Shown here: positions 34,633-43,139 of the stretch, piece by piece | Position numbering within the stretch: the first letter of the stretch is position 1 | How the letters are laid out: the number at the start of each line of letters is the position of its first letter | NCBI RefSeq assembly: GCF_015680405.1 | Contig: NZ_JADLJS010000028.1 | Coordinates: forward strand, 1 to 64,000 | DNA from: Pseudomonas pudica | GTDB lineage: Bacteria > Pseudomonadota > Gammaproteobacteria > Pseudomonadales > Pseudomonadaceae | Direction: 5' to 3' | DNA length: 64,000 nt | Program-made: the position numbers and the translations under genes | Notes under the pieces: model-generated | What the model was told of the DNA's origin: nothing | Seen by the model: the letters and a program-made list of their open reading frames with translations, nothing else | Database searches by the model: none

Positions 34633-36069
34633 TCAGTTCCCCTTGCTCAGGCTGGCAGAGTTGGCCTCGTGGCCATCATCGGCGGCGGACAGCGGCCGCG
34701 CCGGGGTGCGTTTGGTGCCAGGGCCACCAGGGTTGTGCTCGTCACCCTCACCGGTCTGCGGACCTTTGCGCACCAGGCGCATCATGTAGCCAAGGCCGGT
34801 GCCGAACAGTGCGAAGTACACCACCACGAATGCCACCAAGGTGAAGCCGAGCTGGGCGTAACTGTGGTTGGACACACCGTCTGCGGTGCGCATCAGGCCA
34901 TACACCACCCAGGGCTGACGGCCGATTTCGGTGGTGAACCAGCCGGCCAGCAGCGCGATCAGCCCGGAAGGCCCCATCCACAAGGCCAGGTGCAGGAACG
35001 GCCGCGAGGTGTAGAGCGTGCCGCGCTTGCGCAGCCAGAGGCTCCACAGGCCGACGAAGATCATCAGGAAGCCCAGCCCGACCATGATCCGGAACGACCA
35101 GAAGACGATGGTCGAGTTGGGCCGGTCTTCGGGCGGGAACTCCTTCATCGCTGGCACCTGCTTGTCCAGGCTGTGGGTCAGGATCAGGCTGCCGAGCGCC
35201 GGGATCTCGAGCTTGAAGCGAGTGGTTTCGGCCTGCATGTCGGGGATACCGAACAGAATCAGCGGGGTTGGCTCGCCGGGCACATTCTCCCAGTGGCCTT
35301 CGATCGCGGCGATTTTCACCGGCTGGTGCTTGAGGGTATTGAGGCCATGGAAGTCACCGATCACCGCCTGGATCGGGGCGACGATCAGCGCCATCCACAT
35401 GGCCATCGACAGCATCTTGCGCACCGCCGGGTTGTCACGCCCGCGCAGCAGGTGCCAGGCCGCCGAGGCACCGACGAAGAACGCGGTGGCGACGAACGCG
35501 GCAGTGGCCATGTGCATCAGGCGGTAGGGGAACGAGGGGTTGAATACCACCGCCAGCCAGTCCACCGGCACCACACGGCCATCTATGATCTCGTGACCTT
35601 GCGGGGTCTGCATCCAACTGTTGGAGGCGAGGATCCAGAAGGTCGAGACCAGGGTGCCGAGCGCAACCATCACCGTGGAGAAGAAGTGCAGGCCACGGCC
35701 GACGCGGTTCCAGCCAAACAGCATGACCCCCAGGAAGCCAGCCTCGAGGAAGAACGCGGTCAGCACCTCGTAGGTGAGCAGCGGGCCGGTAATGGCGCCG
35801 GCGAAGTCGGAGAAGCGGCTCCAGTTGGTACCGAACTGGTAGGCCATGACCAGGCCGGAGACCACGCCCATGCCGAAGTTGACGGCGAAGATTTTCGACC
35901 AGAAGTGATAAAGGTCACGGTAGACCTGGTTGTTGGTCCGCAGCCAGAGGCCTTCGAGGACTGCCAGGTAGCTCGCCAGGCCAATGGTGATGGCCGGGAA
36001 CAGGATATGGAACGACACGGTAAAGGCAAACTGCATTCGGGCGAGCTCTAGGGCCTCTATTCCGAACAT
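34633..36069 (-). CDS. cioA: Cyanide-insensitive quinol oxidase subunit I
   Basis: The CydA-like subunit, 478 residues, carrying the heme ligands of the bd-type oxidase. The N terminus ELARMQFAFTVSFHILFPAIT holds the first conserved His, and the Q loop is of the short CIO type. CIO oxidases resist cyanide and work at high oxygen. An ANR box sits about 150 bp upstream, in agreement with ANR control of cioAB known in Pseudomonas. Confidence 0.95.
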   Translation of the reverse strand: MFGIEALELARMQFAFTVSFHILFPAITIGLASYLAVLEGLWLRTNNQVYRDLYHFWSKIFAVNFGMGVVSGLVMAYQFGTNWSRFSDFAGAITGPLLTYEVLTAFFLEAGFLGVMLFGWNRVGRGLHFFSTVMVALGTLVSTFWILASNSWMQTPQGHEIIDGRVVPVDWLAVVFNPSFPYRLMHMATAAFVATAFFVGASAAWHLLRGRDNPAVRKMLSMAMWMALIVAPIQAVIGDFHGLNTLKHQPVKIAAIEGHWENVPGEPTPLILFGIPDMQAETTRFKLEIPALGSLILTHSLDKQVPAMKEFPPEDRPNSTIVFWSFRIMVGLGFLMIFVGLWSLWLRKRGTLYTSRPFLHLALWMGPSGLIALLAGWFTTEIGRQPWVVYGLMRTADGVSNHSYAQLGFTLVAFVVVYFALFGTGLGYMMRLVRKGPQTGEGDEHNPGGPGTKRTPARPLSAADDGHEANSASLSKGN

Positions 36070-36215
36070 GGTGCTTCCTCTTCAGATAATCCGGCGTCCG
36101 GGCCGCTGGCCCAATCGCCCACTGCCCCCACGGTAGTCGAGTGCGGCGCGTTGGAATTGTTCTGTTCGATCGCAGGGATTTCGGCCCGAGGGCCCGATCG
36201 TTACATCTGGAACGA

Positions 36216-36229
36216 TTGACCCAGATCAA
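36216..36229. promoter_or_regulatory. ANR/FNR box upstream of cioA
   Basis: TTGAC-CCAG-ATCAA matches the TTGAT-N4-ATCAA consensus at nine of ten positions. It lies 147-160 bp upstream of the cioA ATG. ANR is known to repress cioAB when oxygen is low in P. aeruginosa and to affect it in P. putida. Confidence 0.7.
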
Positions 36230-36341
36230 CGATTGATAGGAAGCATAGTCCTGAATGGCCCGCCGGGCCGTGTGGTTGATTGCCGCGTGACCGGTTGCCC
36301 CACCCCCTTTCATGACGCGTGAAAAAGTGCCGACCCCGGCA

Positions 36342-36366
36342 AACAGTAACTGTTTGTTACAAACAG
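36342..36366. promoter_or_regulatory. Nested palindromes upstream of MFS gene
   Basis: Two overlapping palindromes: AACAG-taa-CTGTT (36342-36354) and CTGTTTG-tta-CAAACAG (36350-36366). They lie 48-72 bp before the MFS ATG. The form is that of a TetR-family operator. The 344-bp gap from cioA otherwise holds the ANR box and no gene. Confidence 0.6.
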
Positions 36367-36413
36367 ATGATACGCTGCGCCCCCCTCTACTGCGCCGAGG
36401 CCCCTGGTTTCCG

Positions 36414-37634
36414 ATGTCCGATTCCGCACCGCAGTTGTTGCGTCACCACCGCCCTTTCCTGGCCTTCTGGCTAGCCCGTGTGTTCACCGCCAGCGGCTTC
36501 CAGATGCTCACCGTGGCCATTGGCTGGCACCTCTACCAGTTGACCGGCAACGTGCTGGACCTGGGCCTGGTCGGCCTGGTCGAGTTCGCCCCACGGGTGC
36601 TGTTCATGCTGCACACCGGGCATGTCGCCGACCGCTATGACCGGCGCAAGGTCGCTGCGCTGTGCCAGAGCCTGCAGGGGCTGATTGCCCTGGCATTGGC
36701 GCTGGGCAGCGCCACCGACAACGTCACCCGCGAGCTGATCTTCGCCCTCGCCTTCCTGCTCGGTGCCACACGTTCGTTCGAAATGCCGGCAACCCAGGCG
36801 CTGCTGCCCAACGTGGTACCGGCCGGGCTGTTCCCACGCGCGGTGGCGGCTTCCGCCTCGGCCACCCAGTCGGCAACCATCGTGGCACCGGCGGTGGGCG
36901 GCTTCCTGTATGCCTTCGGCAGCATCTGGGTATACGGCCCCACCGTGGCCCTTTACGCCATCGCCTGCGTGCTGACCCTGAGCCTGCAGGCACGCGGCCA
37001 GGTGGCCCAGCGCGGGCGCGCCAGCATTGAATCGCTGCTGGCCGGCATCCGCTTCATTCGCAGCCGGCCCGACATCCTCGGCGCCATCTCACTGGACCTG
37101 TTCGCCGTGCTGCTGGGCGGGGCCACCGCGCTGCTGCCGGTGTTCGCCAAGGACATCCTGCTGACCGGCCCGCTGGGCCTCGGCCTGCTGCGCTCGGCGC
37201 CAGCGGTGGGGGCGTTGCTGATGTCGCTGTGGCTGGCGCGCTTCCCGTTCGAGCGCAACGTGGGGCGGACCATGTTCACGGCAGTCGGTGTATTCGGCGT
37301 GGCGACCATCGCCTTTGGCCTGTCGACCTCGTTCTGGTTCTCGCTGGCGGTGCTGGTGGTGCTGGGCGCAGCGGACATGATCAGCATGGTCATCCGCGGC
37401 GCCTTCGTGCAGCTGGAGACGCCGGATGAAATGCGCGGGCGGGTGAGCGCGGTTAACGGCTTGTTCATTGGTGCTTCGAACCAGCTCGGCGAGTTCGAAT
37501 CGGGGGTGACGGCGCACTGGTTTGGGACGGTGCCGGCGGTGGTGCTGGGTGGAGTGGGCACTCTGGTGGTGACGGGGGTGTGGATAAGACTGTTCCCCAC
37601 ACTGGCCAAGCGGGACCGGTTGCATAACGGTTGA
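36414..37634 (+). CDS. MFS transporter (EntS-like exporter)
   Basis: A major facilitator transporter of 406 residues with 12 predicted helices. The loop 2-3 motif A reads GHVADRYDRRK (about residues 69-79). It belongs to the group near EntS and related exporters. The substrate is unknown; a multidrug or siderophore-type role is possible. The start at 36414 is chosen because the preceding codons lie in the operator-like region. Two overlapping palindromes upstream suggest control by a TetR-type repressor encoded elsewhere. Confidence 0.88.
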   Translation: MSDSAPQLLRHHRPFLAFWLARVFTASGFQMLTVAIGWHLYQLTGNVLDLGLVGLVEFAPRVLFMLHTGHVADRYDRRKVAALCQSLQGLIALALALGSATDNVTRELIFALAFLLGATRSFEMPATQALLPNVVPAGLFPRAVAASASATQSATIVAPAVGGFLYAFGSIWVYGPTVALYAIACVLTLSLQARGQVAQRGRASIESLLAGIRFIRSRPDILGAISLDLFAVLLGGATALLPVFAKDILLTGPLGLGLLRSAPAVGALLMSLWLARFPFERNVGRTMFTAVGVFGVATIAFGLSTSFWFSLAVLVVLGAADMISMVIRGAFVQLETPDEMRGRVSAVNGLFIGASNQLGEFESGVTAHWFGTVPAVVLGGVGTLVVTGVWIRLFPTLAKRDRLHNG

Positions 37635-37642
37635 TCGCTCGC

Positions 37643-37751
37643 CTGTGCCGGCCCTTTCGCGGGCTTGCCCGCTCCCACAAGGACCGCACCGCCCTCAGGC
37701 CCTGCGGTGTCCCTGTGGGAGCGGGCAAGCCCGCGAAAGGGCCGGTACAGG
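37643..37751. repeat. REP pair between tandem genes
   Basis: Inverted REP elements (GCGGGCTTGCCCGC and GCGGGCAAGCCCGC) with nearly perfect arms of about 43 bp. They follow the MFS gene and precede the purine permease promoter region. Confidence 0.92.
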
Positions 37752-37915
37752 CTATAGAGAAACCATTCCCCAACGGCGATAGGCCCCCGCCAAGCATGCT
37801 GGTATGATGCGCGGCTTTTTTCCGCCCCACACAAAACCACGGCAACCGGTACGGTCTGTGCTTTGCTGATGGGGTCGATACATTCATGGCGCCGGGGGCG
37901 CCTCGGGGAGCGGGC

Positions 37916-39211
37916 ATGCTGGAAAGGCTGTTTCAACTAAAAGCACACAACACCAACGTGCGCACCGAGATTCTCGCGGGCGTCACCACCTTCCTGGCCA
38001 TGGCCTACATCCTGTTCGTCAACCCGAGCATCCTCGGCGAGACCGGCATGGACAAGGGCGCGATCTTCGTCGCGACCTGCCTGGCTGCGGCCATCGGCTC
38101 CGTGACCATGGGCCTGATCGCCAACTACCCGATCGCACTGGCGCCGGGTATGGGCCTGAACGCGTTCTTCACCTACACCGTGGTCCTGCACATGGGCCAC
38201 ACCTGGCAGGTGGCACTGGGTGCGGTGTTCCTGTCGGCGGTGATGTTCTTCCTGCTGTCGATCTTCCGCATCCGCGAATGGATCGTGAACAGCATCCCGC
38301 TGCCGCTGCGTTCGGCCATTGCCGCGGGTATTGGCCTGTTCCTGGCGCTGATCGCCCTGCATAACGCAGGCATCGTCGTCGACAACCCAGCCACCCTGGT
38401 AGGCCTGGGCGACCTCAAGCAGCCAGCACCGATCCTCGCCACCCTGGGCTTCTTCCTGATCGTCGGCCTCGAGTCGCTGAAAGTGCGCGGCGCGGTGCTG
38501 ATCGGCATTCTCGCCGTGACCATCGCCTCGATCCTGATGGGCGTGACGCCTTTCGGTGGCGTGGTCTCGATGCCGCCATCGCTGGCCCCGACCTTCCTGC
38601 AACTGGACATCGCCGGCGCACTGGACGTGGGCCTGGTCAGCGTGATCTTCGCCTTCCTGTTCGTCGACCTGTTCGACAACTCCGGCACCCTGATCGGCGT
38701 GGCCAAGCGCGCCGGGCTGATGGGCAAGGACGGCCACATGCCGAAGATGGGCCGCGCCCTGATCGCCGACAGCACCGCCGCCATGGCCGGCTCCCTGCTG
38801 GGCACCTCGACCACCACCAGCTACATCGAATCCGCCGCGGGCGTGAGCGCCGGTGGCCGTACCGGCCTGACCGCCATCGTGGTCGCCATGCTGTTCCTGC
38901 TGGCGCTGTTCTTCGCCCCGCTGGCCGGTAGCGTGCCGGCCTTCGCCACCGCCCCGGCGCTGCTGTTCGTCGCGGTGCTGATGGCCTCGGGCCTGGCAGA
39001 AATAAACTGGGACGACGTCACCGAAGCCGCACCGGTGGTAGTGACCGCCCTGGCCATGCCGCTGACCTATTCGATCGCCAACGGCATCGCCTTCGGCTTC
39101 ATTTCCTGGACCGCCGTCAAGCTGATCTCCGGCCGCCACCGCGACCTGAACCCGGCCTTGGTGATCCTTTCCATCCTGTTCGTCATCAAGCTGGGCTGGT
39201 TCAACGCATGA
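37916..39211 (+). CDS. AzgA/PbuG-type adenine/guanine/hypoxanthine permease
   Basis: A purine permease of 431 residues of the AzgA-like NCS2 branch. The N-terminal pattern RTEILAGVTTFLAMAYILFVNP and the LAPGMGLNAFFTY segment are diagnostic. It imports adenine, guanine or hypoxanthine with protons. GGGGAG lies five bases before the ATG at 37916, which favours it over the ATG at 37886. Its stop overlaps the trmA start by four bases. Confidence 0.93.
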   Translation: MLERLFQLKAHNTNVRTEILAGVTTFLAMAYILFVNPSILGETGMDKGAIFVATCLAAAIGSVTMGLIANYPIALAPGMGLNAFFTYTVVLHMGHTWQVALGAVFLSAVMFFLLSIFRIREWIVNSIPLPLRSAIAAGIGLFLALIALHNAGIVVDNPATLVGLGDLKQPAPILATLGFFLIVGLESLKVRGAVLIGILAVTIASILMGVTPFGGVVSMPPSLAPTFLQLDIAGALDVGLVSVIFAFLFVDLFDNSGTLIGVAKRAGLMGKDGHMPKMGRALIADSTAAMAGSLLGTSTTTSYIESAAGVSAGGRTGLTAIVVAMLFLLALFFAPLAGSVPAFATAPALLFVAVLMASGLAEINWDDVTEAAPVVVTALAMPLTYSIANGIAFGFISWTAVKLISGRHRDLNPALVILSILFVIKLGWFNA

Positions 39212-40293
39212 GTGCTGCTTTCGACCCCTCCTCCTACACCACCCAGCTGGACGCCAAGGTGGCCCGGCTGCGCGAGCTGCTGGCGCCGTTCGGCGCGCCG
39301 GAGCCGGCTGTTTTCGACTCGCCGCGCGAGCATTACCGCCTGCGCGCCGAATTCCGCCTGTGGCGCGAGGATGGCCAGCGCCACTACGCCATGTTCGCCC
39401 CGGGCGAGAAGCACAAGGCGATCCTGATCGACGACTTCCCCATTGCCAGCCAGCGCATCAATGCACTGATGCCGCGCCTGAAGGCGGCCTGGCAGGCCAG
39501 CGAAGAGCTGGGCAACCGCCTGTTCCAGGTGGAGTTCCTCACCACCTTGGCTGGCGATGCCATGGTCACCCTGTGCTACCACCGCCCGCTGGACGAGGCC
39601 TGGGAAACGGCCGCACGGCAGCTGGCCGAAGAGCTGGGCGTGAGCATCATCGGCCGCTCCAAGGGCAAGCGCCTGGTCATCGGCCGTGACTACGCGGTGG
39701 AAAGACTCGAAGTCGCTGGTCGTGTGTTCAGCTACCGCCAGCCGGAAGGCGCGTTCACCCAGCCCAACGGCGCGGTGAACCAGAAGATGCTGAGCTGGGC
39801 CTTCGAGGCCATCGGCGAGCGCGACGACGACCTGCTGGAGCTGTACTGCGGCAACGGTAACTTCACCCTGCCGCTGGCCACCCGCGTGCGCCAGGTGCTG
39901 GCCACGGAGATCAGCAAGACGTCGGTCAATGCCGCGCTGAGCAACCTCGACGAGAACGCTGTGGATAACGTGCGGCTGGTGCGCCTGTCGGCAGAAGAGC
40001 TGACCCAGGCACTGAATGAGGTTCGGCCATTCCGCCGGCTGGAAGGCATCGACCTGAAGAGCTACGAGTTCGGTACGGTGTTCGTCGACCCGCCGCGGGC
40101 GGGGATGGACCCGGATACCTGCGAGCTGACCCGGCGTTTCGAGCGGATCCTGTACATCTCGTGCAACCCGGAGACACTGGCGGCGAACATTGCCCAGTTG
40201 CAGGACACCCACCGCATCGAACGATGTGCGTTGTTTGACCAGTTCCCCTATACCCACCATATGGAGAGTGGGGTTCTGCTGGTTCGGCGCTGA
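39208..40293 (+). CDS. trmA: tRNA (uracil-5-)-methyltransferase
   Basis: TrmA of 361 residues, which makes ribothymidine at U54 of tRNA using SAM. The SAM site is ELYCGNGNFTLPLA (about residue 214), the conserved VDPPRAG follows, and the nucleophilic Cys is in YISCNPETL (about residue 320). The catalytic Glu lies near the C terminus. The ATG overlaps the stop of the purine permease gene, an unusual coupling of a transporter with a tRNA-modification gene. Confidence 0.97.
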   Translation: MSAAFDPSSYTTQLDAKVARLRELLAPFGAPEPAVFDSPREHYRLRAEFRLWREDGQRHYAMFAPGEKHKAILIDDFPIASQRINALMPRLKAAWQASEELGNRLFQVEFLTTLAGDAMVTLCYHRPLDEAWETAARQLAEELGVSIIGRSKGKRLVIGRDYAVERLEVAGRVFSYRQPEGAFTQPNGAVNQKMLSWAFEAIGERDDDLLELYCGNGNFTLPLATRVRQVLATEISKTSVNAALSNLDENAVDNVRLVRLSAEELTQALNEVRPFRRLEGIDLKSYEFGTVFVDPPRAGMDPDTCELTRRFERILYISCNPETLAANIAQLQDTHRIERCALFDQFPYTHHMESGVLLVRR

Positions 40294-40304
40294 CCTTCAG
40301 ACAG

Positions 40305-40427
40305 CCGGGGCTGCTTTGCAGCCCATCGCCGGCAAGCCAGCTCCCACACCGACCGCGCTGCCCTCAAGGCCTGTGCAGTCCCTGTGGGAGCTGGCTTGCC
40401 GGCGATGGGCCGCAAAGCGGCCCCAGG
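40305..40427. repeat. REP pair between convergent genes
   Basis: Inverted REP elements of the GCCGGCAAGCCAGC and GCTGGCTTGCCGGC subtype between trmA and pcaG, with outer GGGGC-rich stems. Confidence 0.9.
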
Positions 40428-40433
40428 CTTGAC

Positions 40434-41039
40434 TCAGAAGTCGAAGAACACCGTCTCCCCTTCCCCCTGAATACGGATATCGAAGCGATACGCCGTCTTC
40501 CCGTCCACCTCGCAACGCTTGGCCACCAGGGTCTCGCGCCGCTGCGGCTGCTCGATCAGGTTGAGCACCGGGCACTTGGCATTGGCCTCGGCCTCGTCAT
40601 CGAAATACAGGCGCGTGTGCAGGTGGATGTTGATCCCCCGGGCAAACAGGCTGATGTTGATGTGCGGCGCCATTGGCACACCGGCGGCGTTTTTCACCAC
40701 ACCTGGCTTCACCGTATGCGCCGTCCACTCACCCGCGTCAAAGGTGGTAGCCGTGCGGCCAAAGCTGTTGAAGGCGTTTTCCAGGTTGTAGGCATCCTGG
40801 TACTCACCGTTGGCGTCGGCTTGCCAGAGCTCCAGGAACGAATCCCGCACTAGGTGGCCATTGCCGTCATACACATGGCCGATCAGCAGAATATGCTCGC
40901 CGGGCGCGTCCGGCTTGGCCAGGCGGTTCCAGATTTCCTGGCCGCGGGTCGGGTTGCCGGCCGCTTCCAGGGCCAGGCCGATGTGCACGTAGGGGCCGGC
41001 GGTCTGCGAAGGGGTTTCCGGCAGCAGTTCGATTGGCAT
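40434..41039 (-). CDS. pcaG: Protocatechuate 3,4-dioxygenase alpha subunit
   Basis: The alpha chain, 201 residues, of the ring-cleaving intradiol dioxygenase that turns protocatechuate into 3-carboxy-cis,cis-muconate. It begins PIELLPETPSQTAGPYVHIGL and lacks the iron ligands, as expected for the alpha chain. It starts 10 bp after pcaH. The other pca genes are not in the window. Confidence 0.97.
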   Translation of the reverse strand: MPIELLPETPSQTAGPYVHIGLALEAAGNPTRGQEIWNRLAKPDAPGEHILLIGHVYDGNGHLVRDSFLELWQADANGEYQDAYNLENAFNSFGRTATTFDAGEWTAHTVKPGVVKNAAGVPMAPHINISLFARGINIHLHTRLYFDDEAEANAKCPVLNLIEQPQRRETLVAKRCEVDGKTAYRFDIRIQGEGETVFFDF

Positions 41040-41049
41040 GGCGGGGTCC

Positions 41050-41769
41050 TCAGCAGTTTTCGAAGTGGGTCTTGCGCTGGCCGCGCAGCACGATGTCGAA
41101 GCGGTAGGCCAGGCAGTCCATCGGGTTGGCGTTGCTCATGTCGAGCTTGGCGATCAACTGCTGCACGGCTTGCGGGTTGGCGATCGACTTGACGATCGGG
41201 CACATCGGGATCAGCGGGTCACCCTCGAAGTAAAGCTGGGTGATCAACTTGGTGGCGATCGACGGGCCGCTGATGGCGAAGTGGATGTGCGCCGGACGCC
41301 AATCGTTCGGGCCGTTGCGCCATGGGTACGGGCCCGGCTTGATGGTGCGGAAGCTGTAGTAGCCATCACGGTCGGTCAGGCAACGGCCGACGCCACCGAA
41401 GTTCGGGTCCAGCGGCGCCAGGTAGCGGTCGTTCTTGTGACGGTAGCGGCCACCGGCGTTGGCCTGCCACATTTCTACCAGGGTGTTCGGCACAGGCTTG
41501 CCGTACTGGTCGACGACACGGCCGGCGACGATGATTCGCTCGCCGATCGGCAAGCCGCCGTTGTTGAAGTTCAGCAGCAGGTCATGGTCATGGGCGCCGA
41601 AGCCCAGGTGGGAAAAGTCCGGGCCGGTGGTTTCGCTGATCGATTGCGGAATGCTGACCAATGCCTGGCGTGGCGAGCGGGCAATAGAAGTCTTGTAGTC
41701 AGGCGTAAGGGCTTTCGGGTGCCAGTTGCGATCACGGATCACGAAGCGGCTGTTGTCCTGGGCGGGCAT
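41050..41769 (-). CDS. pcaH: Protocatechuate 3,4-dioxygenase beta subunit
   Basis: The catalytic beta chain, 239 residues. The four non-heme iron ligands are visible: Y109 (GGRYRHK), Y148 (GPYPW), H161 and H163 (RPAHIHF). GAGAGGAA precedes the ATG at 41769. An ATAACC-N4-GGTTAT site lies 132-147 bp upstream, the consensus of the LysR regulator PcaQ, so protocatechuate-pathway control by PcaQ is predicted. Confidence 0.97.
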   Translation of the reverse strand: MPAQDNSRFVIRDRNWHPKALTPDYKTSIARSPRQALVSIPQSISETTGPDFSHLGFGAHDHDLLLNFNNGGLPIGERIIVAGRVVDQYGKPVPNTLVEMWQANAGGRYRHKNDRYLAPLDPNFGGVGRCLTDRDGYYSFRTIKPGPYPWRNGPNDWRPAHIHFAISGPSIATKLITQLYFEGDPLIPMCPIVKSIANPQAVQQLIAKLDMSNANPMDCLAYRFDIVLRGQRKTHFENC

Positions 41770-41820
41770 GCCGGTTTCCTCTCTTGGAATTATGGAAATG
41801 CGCGGGGGGTGATTTGACAC

Positions 41821-41848
41821 CCTTTCGCGGGCAAGCCCGCTCCCACAT
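41821..41848. repeat. Single REP element
   Basis: One REP element (GCGGGCAAGCCCGC then CTCCCACA) between the pcaH start and its putative operator, an unusual position in a promoter region. Confidence 0.8.
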
Positions 41849-41900
41849 GCAGTTTCAGGCAGGTCGCGCGCAATGAATATTGAAATCAGCCACACCAAAC

Positions 41901-41916
41901 ATAACCATTTGGTTAT
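41901..41916. promoter_or_regulatory. PcaQ-type operator upstream of pcaH
   Basis: ATAACC-ATTT-GGTTAT lies within an 18-bp dyad (CATAACCA-TT-TGGTTATG, 41900-41917). It matches the ATAACC-N4-GGTTAA consensus known for PcaQ in rhizobia at all but the last base. It is 132 bp upstream of pcaH and 80 bp upstream of the divergent YpfJ-type gene. Confidence 0.65.
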
Positions 41917-41995
41917 GCATAAGTATCTTGGCCTGACACTCGCCGCCGTCGTGGACTAATCTTTGTCTTCTTGTTTCACGCTCCGGAGAGCATTC

Positions 41996-42883
41996 ATGGA
42001 TTGGCGAAAAGGCCGACGCAGCGACAATGTGGTCGATGCCCGAGGCGAAGGTGGTGGCGGCGGCATGCGTTTCGGCGGCGGCAAGGGGCTGGGGCTTGGT
42101 GCGGTGCTGCTGATTGTCGGCATCGGCTGGCTCACCGGCCAGGACCCGCTGCAGATTCTTGGCCAGCTCGCCGGCCAGATGGAGCAGCAACAACAGCAGG
42201 CGCCCAGCAGCGCGGGCGGCAAAGCCCCGCCGGCCAACGACCAGCAGGCCGAGTTCGTCGCCTCGATCCTGGGCGATACCGAAGACACCTGGAAAGCCCT
42301 GTTCGCCGAGGGCGGCAAGCAGTACCGCGACCCCAAGCTGGTGCTGTTCAGCGGCCAGGTCAATTCGGCCTGTGGCTTTGCCTCGGCGGCGGTGGGGCCG
42401 TTCTACTGCCCGGCAGACCAACGGGTCTACCTGGACATGTCTTTCTTCCGCGAAATGGAAACCCGCTTCGCCGCAGCCGGCGATTTTGCCCAGGCCTACG
42501 TGATCGCCCACGAAATCGGCCATCACGTGCAGACCCTGCTGGGCGTGTCGGCCAAAGTCGATGCCGCGCGCCGCAGTGGGCAGCGCATGGAAGGTGACAA
42601 TGGCCTGCTGGTGCGCCAGGAGCTGCAGGCCGACTGCCTGGCCGGGGTATGGGCCTACCAGGCCCAGAAGCGCCTGAACTGGCTGGAACCGGGTGACGTC
42701 GAAGAGGCGCTGAACGCGGCCAATGCCATTGGCGATGACCGCCTGCAGCAGCAGGGCCGCGGACGCGTGGTACCGGACTCGTTCACCCATGGCACCTCGG
42801 CGCAGCGGGTGCGCTGGTTCAAGACAGGGTTTGCCGAGGGTGAGGTGAACCGCTGCGATACCTTCAGTGCACGCAACCTTTGA
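41996..42883 (+). CDS. YpfJ-family putative zinc metallopeptidase
   Basis: A protein of 295 residues of the neutral zinc metallopeptidase family PF04228. One membrane helix (about residues 31-47) follows a Gly-rich N terminus. The periplasmic domain has the zinc motif H172-E-I-G-H176 and the family Cys pairs (SACGFA, FYCPAD). Activity has not been proven for most members. The start at 41996 (MDWRKGRRSDNV) is conserved in the family, with CGGAGAG upstream. It is divergent from pcaHG. Confidence 0.9.
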   Translation: MDWRKGRRSDNVVDARGEGGGGGMRFGGGKGLGLGAVLLIVGIGWLTGQDPLQILGQLAGQMEQQQQQAPSSAGGKAPPANDQQAEFVASILGDTEDTWKALFAEGGKQYRDPKLVLFSGQVNSACGFASAAVGPFYCPADQRVYLDMSFFREMETRFAAAGDFAQAYVIAHEIGHHVQTLLGVSAKVDAARRSGQRMEGDNGLLVRQELQADCLAGVWAYQAQKRLNWLEPGDVEEALNAANAIGDDRLQQQGRGRVVPDSFTHGTSAQRVRWFKTGFAEGEVNRCDTFSARNL

Positions 42884-42906
42884 ATAACTTCGCAAACCGA
42901 CGCGAT

Positions 42907-42990
42907 CCCTGTGGGAGCGGCTTTAGCCGCGAACACCGGCAAAGCCGGTGCCATCCACCGCGTCGCCCGCGAAGGGCTGCAAGGCAGCCC
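42907..42990. repeat. REP element with two extra stem-loops
   Basis: A GCGGCTTTAGCCGC-type REP element is followed by hairpin CACCGGC-aaa-GCCGGTG (42934-42950) and GGGCTGC-aag-GCAGCCC. It separates the YpfJ-type gene from mcpS. Confidence 0.8.
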
Positions 42991-43139
42991 TCAATCAAGC
43001 CAGTTACAAATCTGCTGAAAAAGCGTTTCAGCTTCCTACATCACTGCCGATAACCCCTGCACGAATCAGCGGGCATCCAGAACAACAACGCCTGGCGATC
43101 GAAGATCAAGCGAGCGAAAACAACTTCTGGAGAGCGTGC

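Noticed and set aside
33460..36051. An 863-codon open frame opposite cioA, cioB and the DUF2474 gene.
   Set aside because: It is rich in Gln, His and Arg with no domain and mirrors strong genes on the other strand.
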